Part shown: piece after piece, positions 54,652-64,000 of the stretch
How the letters are laid out: every line of letters starts with the position of its first letter
Numbering within the stretch: position 1 is the stretch's first letter
Source: Silene conica
Taxonomy: Eukaryota; Streptophyta; Magnoliopsida; Caryophyllales; Caryophyllaceae
Length of the DNA: 64,000 bases
Direction of reading: 5' to 3'
Assembly (NCBI GenBank): GCA_029255685.2
Contig: CM055314.2
Span: 2,870,399 to 2,934,398, forward strand
Program-made: the position numbers and the translations under genes
The notes under the pieces: generated by a model
What the model was told of the DNA's origin: nothing
Seen by the model: the letters and a program-made list of their open reading frames with translations, nothing else
The model's database searches: none

Positions 54652-57600
54652 CCTTGGAAGTTTTCATAAACTAGTGGAATCGGGATATACCCTTATGTCG
54701 GATACATTTAGCTCTTCCAACCACATATAGTAACACTATCAAAAATCTTGCAGTGTAGAATTATGATGAATGTAACCAGATATATCTTGAAGAGTAAATA
54801 GACAGCACTGTTCAGAATAGCAGAGTGCCGCTAATAGTCTCACAGATAAGGATTGTTCAATTTCTTTGTCGTATTGTCATTCCGTAATAACTAATAATCA
54901 TTTGCTGATACTGTTATTGGTATGTAAAACTCAACATACAACAAAAGGCAATAGAAAAAAAAACACGCTGAAATTACAGCTTGTCCGAAACTCAAAATCC
55001 ATCCAATTACTCTATTTATTTATCCTCTGCATATTACTCCTTACTATAAATAGGGTGAGTGCAGATCCACTCCAGTTCGGTACAATCTAATGGCCAGTAT
55101 TTTTTGCTGCACGCTTAAAATTGTCTGCTAAACTAATTCTACTTTGTTGTCCTGGGATTTGAATAACTTTTCACATTTTTAACATGACATTTGATCTGTA
55201 AGCCTGGTGTGGTGATTAAATTGATACGAAAAAATATTAAGGTTTATTTTCTCATTATATTGCTCATAAGTCATACAGATTTCACTGATGTACAAAATTT
55301 GTGTCTATGTCATACAGACTGCAAACTGTGGAGTATCTGACTTCACCAAAGTGAGAAATACTCAAACCTTATGCAATTAAAGTAAAAGCTTTCTCAAATC
55401 TCAAAGTCACCAAAATGAAACTAACCCAAAACTCTGGACAATAAGTCAAATCTCACGGATCAAAATAGATTTTATCCCTTCAACTAAGGCTACTTTGACG
55501 CTTAAAATAACCAGGACCTGCAACTCATTCAAATCCATATGCTACAGAAAACATCACGGATTCACAGGGGCCAACAAAAATAATACAGTATACTCCCAAC
55601 AATATTCACATATCATTGGAAAGGTAAATCTACCAAATTTATGCGTACTACATTTTTTCGATTATGGATCACAGAATATTCACCAGAAAGTAGAACCCCC
55701 CTAATTTTTGTCAATTTGTCAGATTTGCAACCAAGTCAAAAATCAAAGGTATAAGCAATGCTTACTTGAGATAGGAGTCATCACGTTCCTACGAACCACA
55801 TTATCCCATTGGCTAAAAGGATATCCAGATGGCACGTTCCGTTCCATGCCAAAGGATAAACTTAATACCTGCATCAAATATAATTAGTCACTTTCAAATG
55901 CTTGTAAGCACATGTGAGTAAAATTCATGAAGGTTTCTAGAACTACCATACCAATGTGAAAATGTCATTTAGCTAACAAACCTTAAATCATTGCTGTTGA
56001 GTCAATATCATCCAGCTGATATCATAATGTTTCACCCATCAGGTCATATGTCATCTTATAGCCCAACCCATGTGAAGATGTCATTGCGTGTAGCTACTTC
56101 TTGCATCATACCAGAAAAAAAGAGATGGTGAGAATTTGTCATTCTTCATCACTTTCTAGTGCAGAAGATCCTTGCCCATATCTTCTGATGCGTACATCCA
56201 AAACATTATAAAAAAGTATAATCTTTCTTCAAAAATCTTAAGCAAAAGAAGATTTATACTATCTGGTACCAGCAATGCTAGACACGCATTAATGCTATAA
56301 AATAAATCAAAACCTTCAGGAAACTCCCAGCCAGAAATGAGAAGTCTAGAAATGTTATACTGTTGTTTTACCAGACATGGGTGAAATCTTAAGCCAACTT
56401 CAAGCTCTACTTTACTTAAAGAAGTAACAACCATTCACAATTGAAGAATGAATTAATACTACAGAATGGTAGTAAATCTGGGAAGTGACACTATGTGGCG
56501 ATCATTTGATGTTATCATAGCCATATTGGCCGCATAAATGGCACAGTGACCTAAATCAGTGTGTGACAACTGGAACGTATTGAATACCATGATTATAGAT
56601 ACCCAATCATTGTGCAAGTATAGTTGCAGAAGGACACAATAGTGAGGGTCCTGACAAGGAGATAACAACTTGTTTTCCTTTCATCCCGATTACAAATTGT
56701 TTTGTAAGAGAGTCACTATTATTCATGAAAAAACTCATTGATGATCAACTAGAAATAACATAGTATATTTGAGTTATCTTAAACAGAAGTTTTGCAAATG
56801 CAGAAACAATTTATGAAAAACTCATTGATGAGTAAAAGAACACCCTTCTCCAATGGAAAAAAAGGAAAGCGAACGAGTATGCAACAATCAGTTTGTCATT
56901 AAGGTTCAGGTAGCCTCGTTCATACAGTAATCGATAACTATGAAATGGGACTGGAACAAAATAATCACATAAGCTATAGGTAGAGAGGTTACCAAAAGGC
57001 GGCCAGTGGTTTTAAATCATAGCAGCAGTCATCATGAGGTTCTTGCCCATCAACCAAGTATGGAGCCTTCCAGTTAGGATATGGTTTATGCATGGGCATG
57101 AATGCTTCTCCAGTAAAGTTTAGGGACAGCTCTCAGCAATAGCAACAAGTACGTACCTGAGCCCCTGTGCTCCAACATTATAATAATGCCAAAAAAGCTT
57201 CTGTCCAAGCGTGGTAATGGGGAAGGATGTGTACAGCCTTAAAACTATGCTAAAAGTCTAAAATAACAGAGGTTATTTCAGGATGACCAATAAAGAAAAT
57301 TGCATAGACAATTTCATCGATTGCCTGCTATTTCATAACCTACAAGTACAGACAGGTTAGTGAACTATCTTGTTTTATCTCATCATGTTCCAAAGTCAAA
57401 GCATAGCGAGTGTTGACTCACTGAAAATGAAAGAACTTCCCACAAGAAGGAGTTTCATAAGAGGCAATGATCTTATGATATAGTAGTGGTAAGCAAATCA
57501 ATTCAAACGAGTTTTTCTAGGACCTCAAAAGTCAAGAGGAGCACTTCAAGCACTAAAGATGACTAATTAGTTACTGGCAACTTGGCCATGATACAGAAGA

Positions 57601-57929
57601 CGAAAATTCTCATAGCAAACAATGAGCGGATTCCAAAAGAACCTGAAAAAAAGCACAATATACGTCTTAAGAGATCTATCGGACCACATGCTGGGAGTTT
57701 CCTGAAGGGTGGATTTACCTTACCTACATGAAACCACAATGCATTTACAGTAACCTATTATTTCAGCATATGTAACAGGTTTAATCAAAACAACTGTTAC
57801 ACACAGGCAATGTACATTCATCCAAATATGGACTATAAGAATTACTTCCAAATGATAATTATAAGAAATGTATGATAAGAAGATACAGTTGTAGACTATC
57901 ACTGACTGCTGATCACTGATCAACATAAA
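54652..57929. other. Intergenic region with two unassigned coding-like segments
   Basis: No recognised gene. On the minus strand 55757-55866 reads as an open exon (LSFGMERNVPSGYPFSQW...) with AG at its start and GTAAGC after it. Minus 57002-57133 is open to a TAA (FMPMHKPYPNWKAPYL, QEPHDDCCYDLK). They may belong to an unknown minus-strand gene or to a long 3' UTR with introns of the gene upstream. Neither could be assigned to a family. Confidence 0.3.
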
Positions 57930-60900
57930 TTATTGTTTCACCTCCGGGTGCCACTTGATGCTACATCCGACACTGCCAAAAGAAATTAGAAGCTGTCAGC
58001 TTTCAAAGAATAAGTTCCTCACAAAGGCGAATGTGAGAAAAGGCTGTATAAGGACCTTGGTTTTTGAACTGATGTCACAGGTTGGCCACTGAGGACAGAG
58101 TCGATTGCCATACTCAAATCCCTAAGGAAATTATTGACAGTGGAAACATATTAACTGATGCCAAGAGTTCCAGACTTTAAGGCATTTAGTTATGGGGTTA
58201 GATGTTTTACCTCCCAGTGATGGGCACATTGTTGCTTGGTCTGGAATCATCAAATTGACCATGGTAGACAAGCTCAAACGGCCTCCTTCCATCCTGTCGT
58301 AAATTGCATCTACTCTTAAGAAATAGTCTAACACAATAAGGTTATGACAAAAGGCATACTTCAATGAGAATACATTTAGCCAGTTAGCACAGAAAATCTT
58401 ATTTGTACCAGAACACTGAATTCAAAATTAACTGGGATTTAAGAACCATTCACCTTTTTAAACAATAAGAACTCAGGAGTGCAAACTGCTCCAAAATCAC
58501 GTGCAACATCTTGGGTCTGCACAGCCAAGATTCATTTTCAAAATAGTTATTAATATTGACAAGTAGCTATAACCAAGAGAATTAGTATTGGATACATATA
58601 AATATCAAATATGAATACATCTATGAGTTAAGCATGGTTACTAAGGCTAAGTAACCCAATATCAGTAGCAAAATACACACAGCACATAACTTTGCAACAC
58701 AATCCTACAATTCAAGCAAGTAACAACATTGTCGCATGAAACATTATCATCATCCACCAAAGAGAATCACGCTTCAAGCAAGGTATGGGGTTAAACATAC
58801 ACAGCCTCTCCCTAACATTATGACTCCATTTACACTATTGAAAACAAGATGGTCATTAACTACTTCCTGGAACGAGAAACATCGAGAGTTTTAAGAGCAA
58901 TTTAGTTCATTACGTTTTTTCACTAATTCAGTGAAACAATAAAGTTTTTGCCCATCTGAACTTACAAAGAATAATTCTAAAATGGCTACAGTTAAAAAAG
59001 TAGACCATCAAATTTCAACAGTACTTTCATAAACGCAAAAGTGAATCAAATGGTCACATAGTGGAGCACTGGAGGATAAGAAACCTTTCTCACGGAAACA
59101 AATTATCCATCCATCAATATTAAAGATCTTAAAGGTCATATTAACTGATCAACCAAGCTTCAAGATTTGCATTGTGTAACATTTTTTACAGGTTCAAGAT
59201 ACGTGCTCGATAGGAGTAGTCTCTACTCATAGGTCTCATTAACAGAATCAGAAGGGCGGTGATGCTTCCAAAGGTGACATCAAATCTTCTACATTTCACA
59301 CATCTTACAGCATTTAGTTTATCAGGATTCACTAACAGACTATCATTTTACGTGGAATCCAACCTCCTTATCCAGTGAAAGTAAGCATGATAAAGCACAA
59401 CCAGAAACCAAGAGCTTGAAGAATACAGAAGATATTTGCAAAAAATTTAAAGATCCAGAAGAAAATCATTTTTGTTCCATAGCATAGTACTTGAAAAGTA
59501 ATGATGATTAGACAAATAACATCTACAGAGACCAAACAAATACTACTTTGGTCTGCAAATATTACAGCAAGCCAGACAATAAACACAAAACACAAATTCC
59601 CTACATGAAAATATAAAATTAATTTCAGCAGCCTACCTCATCATACAAATAAGGAAAAGGGTAGCCATATACTTTAGCATCTTCCGTCATGAATTCGGGT
59701 CCATCCTGGGATGACAATTGCTATATCTAGTCATCTACTTAGGCAAAGATTGGACCTTAAATCATAGAATCTTTAGAAGTGTAAACCTGTGGATGAGTGA
59801 CAACAGAGTTGGAAGATATCGCTACAACTGCGAGTCCTTTCTGCAGAATAATATTGCCATAAGCTGATCACATCGAATAATAGACATAAATGGATAACTG
59901 AACAATCATTTAATCTGTGTACCTTCATATAAAAATCAGTAAGCTTCACAATACTCTTCTTCAAATGTATGACAAAGGGGCAATGGTTGCAGATAAAAAT
60001 TACCTGCATCAGCAGTTGTTAGTATGCATTCACTATAACATACTCCATAAACAAAAGCACTACATCTTACAATCACATTCCCAATGAATATACATTTCTA
60101 AGTTCCGTCATGGGTCTACTCCGGGTCAGTCAAATATATGCCGAGTAAACAACTACTGTCATGCTCCCAATCTTTTGTTACCTTCGACTAAAATACCACT
60201 CGCAAAAAATAAAAAGGATAAGCAAATGATTGGGACAGACGGAGTATTTGATCATTGAGGGTCAATGCTTAGTCGAGCATGCCAACAAGGCGCTGGGAGA
60301 GAGTTTGGGGATTGCTTTGCTTAAGGTTATATCAATTAGTTACTGAATCCTACTTTTGTGCTAATATTTCCAGGTTTCAACCACCCAAGTAGACTTGAAA
60401 TACCCGATACAGTTTCCAATTGCTTTCATACTCCTTCCCCCATTTCGGAGAATGATAATGGTAACTAGAGCGATAATTGATCCATAGTTCCATAGATTGA
60501 GTATGCATTTTTGTCAATAATCCACCATTTCCTAAATAAAGTTGTGCTATATACATATCATAATTTGCACAATCACAACACATCTACTTCCTTTATTCGT
60601 ACTATGGAGCACGCAATATCCAAAATTCATGGCAAGTCAATCTGTATGTGTACGAGCATACCAATTATAAGATCAAAAAACTTGCATAAGAGGTCTTACA
60701 GTCCGATAAACCCACTTCAAAACATAAACAACTCGCACTAGTGACGCAAACCACAACATAAGAAGGAGAAATGAATGATACCAATAGAGCTGGATACGCT
60801 TCGAAATCTTGCAGTGTCCATGTCTTCCCCGTCAACGGCTCCGATAACTAGTACAAACACAGAAACTCAATCACATTGAACTCCTTCACATACTCCCAAA

Positions 60901-61232
60901 ATTCCGCACAATCATCTCATACTATAGGTCTATAGTCAAATAATGAAATTGAACATTGTGTAAATTGATGATGATGATGATGAGTATTAGCGTACCTGAA
61001 AATCAGGAGCACGAAACCCTAGAGAAGCGCGCTTGGATTCAGTCCTAGCTGCTCTGACAACAAGAGACGGCGATTTTGGAGGAAGACGGGAGTTGAATTT
61101 GGGAGAATGGCGAAACCCTAGGAATGGCGAAATGAAAGAAGATTTGAAAGCGAAAGAATTGGGCGGGAAAGTAAGCGAAGACGCGGCGGAGAAGAGCGGC
61201 AATGTTGTTGGTGATAATGCAACGGTATCCAT
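57930..61232 (-). CDS. Plastid-targeted thioredoxin-fold protein of the AhpC/TSA-like family
   Basis: Nine minus-strand exons joined in phase: 61232-60996, 60847-60782, 60003-59923, 59840-59787, 59705-59637, 58516-58454, 58293-58211, 58121-58056, 57972-57930; 253 residues plus TAA. The first 60 or so residues are rich in Ser, Phe and Pro without acidic residues, as in a chloroplast transit peptide. The mature part begins near APDFQLSEPLTG, then FICNHCPFVIHLKK (a CxxC pair, the likely redox centre), LAVVAISSN, VTHPQDGPEFM, YPFPYLYDE, ARDFGAVCTPEFLLF, YHGQFDDSRPS and CSIKWHPE. This is the plant/bacterial thioredoxin-superfamily group annotated AhpC/TSA-like; its substrate is not known to me. 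A hAT MITE lies about 80 bp upstream of the ATG. Confidence 0.9.
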
Positions 61233-61319
61233 TGTGTTAGTTAAAACAAGTTGAGGTCACAGACTCACAATTGTTGAACATCACCACACTTTTCTGCTTT
61301 CTCGTCTTGGATTTAGAGG

Positions 61320-61660
61320 CTAGTTAGCACCAAAATGGACACGGACACGGGATACGGCACGCTATAAAATTTAGGACACGGGACACGGGATTTAAATATA
61401 ATAAAATATATAGTTTATGGTTATAAATAATGTATAATTTTTTCTTATCATGTATTTGAAACTAAATCTAAACAAGTAAAGTTACAATTTGACATTTACT
61501 TTAACTAATTCTCATCTTCCAACCCAAAACCATCTTCTAATCGATCTTTTTTATGTATTCCTCCTCTGAACTATAATATGTTTAGGCATGTGTCCAACAA
61601 GTGTCGGACACGGTGTCGAATACGGGACGGCTAATTAAGAGAAGTGTTCGTGCTACCTAG
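61320..61660. mobile_element. hAT-type MITE, copy B
   Basis: It begins CTAGTTAGCAC and ends GTGCTACCTAG, with TTTAGAGG on both sides (61312-61319, 61661-61668), an exact 8-bp duplication. Relative to copy A (3409-3897) it is shorter and in reverse orientation; both have GGACACGG-type hexamers near their ends, ATAATAAAATATA in the middle and the subterminal sequence ACGGGACGGCTAATTA. It lies about 80 bp upstream of the thioredoxin-like ATG on the minus strand. Confidence 0.85.
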
Positions 61661-61668
61661 TTTAGAGG

Positions 61669-62350
61669 CGGCAATTATTGACACGACACGAACCCAACAC
61701 GAAGTTAGCAGGTTCAGGTCAAGGTGTTTTAACCCGTTTACATAATGGGGTTGAAACGAACACGACTCGAACTTATATGGGTCAGGTTAGGGTTGGGGTC
61801 TTGCGATACGAATAACCCATTAATTTAAACGGGTTATGATATATCCAATTAAGTGGGTTTAATCGGGTTATGTTATTTTGAATTTGAAATAAGACATGAA
61901 GATTGTATATATTCTTGTTGTAAATTTTAATTTTGAATGCATTATATTTTATGGGTTGGATGGGTTAAACGGGTTTAATGGGTCGAAATTGATCTATTAA
62001 AATTTAAATGGGCTACACAAGTCAGGTTGGGTTAGAAAAAATAAATGAATTGGGTTAAGATTGATGCATGTAACTCGTTTATCTAATTGAATCAGATTAG
62101 GGTTGAGGGAGTCATATCCCGTTTATCTAATTGAATCAGATTAGGGTTGAGGGGGTCATGACCCATTTTATGGTGACACGAACATAAACTCGACACGACC
62201 CAACCTGTTTGCAAGATCTATTTGGATTCATGGGGAACATACCCGATAAAATGTACAAATTGGTTTTTTGATTCAACGAAACACGAGAATGGATATAGGT
62301 TTGATCGAGTTTAGTTAGCAAGAAACATGGAAATCTTGCTCTGAACAATT
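61669..62350. repeat. Decayed repeat rich in GACACGACACGAACC and GGGTTAAACGGGTT motifs
   Basis: GACACGACACGAACC near the left side and ACTCGACACGACCCAACC near 62190 suggest remains of one transposon with inverted-like ends. A tandem duplication of about 50 bp (CCGTTTATCTAATTGAATCA, at about 62119-62160 and the preceding copy) is inside. No coding sequence seen. Confidence 0.4.
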
Positions 62351-62746
62351 ATAAATTCTACGCTGGTGATCGAGTTTAAAACACTGTTTGTAGATCTTGC
62401 ATACACTTGTTTCATTCTGTACATGCTAAAAATATTTTCGTTAGTGTGTATAAATCGAGTTACAAGGGCAGCTCAGATTTCAAACTCAGGTGACAGAGCA
62501 TTACTTGCTACATTTACTACTATACAAGTTGAAAATTAGCTCCATATCTAACCGAGAATTCTAATCAATGGTTATATCAGTTACTTTTAATTGTCTCAAA
62601 TTGCATGTGCACTTCAGGCTAATGAACTGTGTCAAAACTTCGTCACAAAGCAATCCACGTTTCAATCAGCAAGTGGCATAATAGAGGTCGCAAATGGCTG
62701 TGCAGTACTGAATGAACATACCAGTGAGGCTCGTTGGGAAGTTCCG

Positions 62747-64000
62747 TTACCTAAACTGGGAAGACGACCCTTTAGATTTTTGATTTTGCCTCAAACCCCG
62801 CGACAATCCACTGTCACTAACACTCCCCTCGAGAAGATTGTCACGAAAATCTGAGAATTCCTTTGAATATGAATTTAGTGGAACAAGACTGTCATCTTTT
62901 GAGCTTCTATGCAGCTCCAGTTTCTTGACATTTTCAGATATCTCATGAAATGTTCGGTTTATTTTTGCAAATCCCCTTTCAACGGGCTCAACCACATGGG
63001 ACATCGTGTACTTCATGTCATCTGCTATCTGAACAATACAAGACAGACGATTTTGTCAGCAGCTTGATTAGGCACAAACAAAAGCCAGTTAAACTTCTTT
63101 GATCGATTTGTCATGCTCATCTCCAAGTGTTACATGTGCGTTTGAGCATTTAAGTATATAACACGGGTATGCAAGAGAATGTGAGGACTCTCGAGTAATA
63201 ACACTAGGATTGGTCAAACTTTTGTAATGATGTTTGTTCGATTTTTTTTTCACAAAAAAGGATAAATGAAAGTACAAAATTTATTGCACTCACAATTTCC
63301 CCACTGCCGACAACCACATCACGAACAGATTGTGGAAAGTTCATCTTCTTTTCTCTGTCATCAAGTCGAGAAAATCTCATCTTAGTAATACGGGCACCAT
63401 CTCTAACCTCCTCTGGGTCAGGAGGGGTTCCCAGGGCAGCATAGTCATCCATAACGGCCACATTTCTAACACACCGTTCTCCACGTTTGTAAGGTACTGC
63501 CGGAAATGTGTATAAATGAACCACGGCAGCAACACCCATCTGTCAATACAGCATAATGTTAGAGCTACAGATATAGATGGGACCGGTGTAAAAACTAGGA
63601 AAGCCACTCCCATTATGAACTTGGGAAAAAATAACACAGAAAATGCAATAATGGAATCCTGACACAACTCACGAGTCTCATAACACGTGATTCGGCAGAA
63701 AAGTCCTTCAAAAGGGACACGATTAATGTTGACATTGCAAAGTCTAAAGAAACACCATCAGGGGCAGGTTCATGTGTACACACATAAGAATTAAGATCCT
63801 AGGAAACATCAATCAAAATAAATTGTGCCCTTTGCCCAATTGTGGCATTGAAGAAAAACATATACGAAGTACAATATTAATGACTGAGAAACTTTCTATA
63901 GGACCTCCTAAACAAATATTCAGGGCCTAGCACAGCACGTCACCAGCTAGTACGTTACATTTGTTCTTCTTTCTAGATGATAAACTGCGCTCTATATATT
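62747..64000 (-). CDS. LAZ1-family (DUF300/TMEM184-type) protein, C-terminal part
   Basis: Minus strand, 5' part beyond the window. Last exon 63028-62747 (IADDMKYTMSHVVEPVERG to TAA) and the preceding exon 63539-63294 (MGVAAVVHLYTFPAVP to VVVGSGEI) join in phase 0. MGVAAVVHLY, PPDPEEVRD, SVRDVVVGSGEI, VEPVERGFAKIN and SVSDSGLS are hallmarks of the cytosolic C-terminal region of plant LAZ1 and its homologues, multi-pass membrane proteins linked to cell-death control and vacuolar/brassinosteroid trafficking (family knowledge). A further candidate exon, 63798-63673, is open in phase 0 on both sides with good splice sites (DLNSYVCTHEPA to RVMRL), but does not look like the LAZ1 sequence usually found before MGVAAV. 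About 62350-62746 is 3' UTR. Confidence 0.85.

Overview
The window is nuclear DNA of a flowering plant: AT-rich, genes with many short GT-AG introns, large LTR retrotransposons and dense small transposons. Protein families (Dof and VQ factors, AIPP2-like PHD proteins, a plastid thioredoxin-fold protein, LAZ1) and repeat style suggest a eudicot, perhaps Caryophyllales; that last step is inference. Exon limits below were set by hand from splice sites, and reading phase was checked across each junction.

Region 1 (1-12 kb) holds two tandem plus-strand paralogues with a shared C-terminal PEARLI4-type domain. The first (325-6724, 5' end outside the window) has nine phase-consistent exons, an AIPP2-type SPOC-like region and a PHD finger that has lost metal ligands. 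The second (8808-11929) has an intact C4HC3 PHD finger but no SPOC-like region. Their introns carry a 306-bp TRIM, two hAT-type elements with 8-bp target duplications, a SINE inside a foldback MITE, and Tourist-like MITEs.

Region 2 (12-30.5 kb) is repeat-rich and has one clear host gene, a VQ-motif protein (18615-19307, minus). It lies between two Helitrons of one family in opposite orientation, both with their 3' ends towards it: a short copy (17174-18273) and a 4.7-kb copy (19432-24153) that carries spliced coding fragments and long arrays of a GAGCAT-centred repeat. Further Helitron-like, Stowaway, MULE-like and hAT elements fill the rest.

Region 3 (30.5-52.6 kb) is a nested LTR retrotransposon pair. 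A Tekay/Del-like chromovirus (30527-52581, 2362-bp LTRs, TSD GGTCG) has its pol gene split by an Athila-like element (36439-48401, 1706-bp LTRs, TSD CTATG). The inner element encodes gag-protease and a second plant transposon ORF but no reverse transcriptase or integrase, so it is probably non-autonomous. It holds 17 GC-rich double-palindrome modules, in the U3 of both LTRs and just upstream of its second ORF. I saw only two differences between the outer LTRs and one between the inner LTRs, so both insertions look recent.

Region 4 (52.6-64 kb) is genic again: an intronless Dof factor (53938-54651, plus), a nine-exon plastid-targeted thioredoxin/AhpC-TSA-like gene (57930-61232, minus) with a hAT MITE about 80 bp upstream of its ATG, and the 3' part of a LAZ1-family (DUF300) gene (62747 to beyond 64000, minus).
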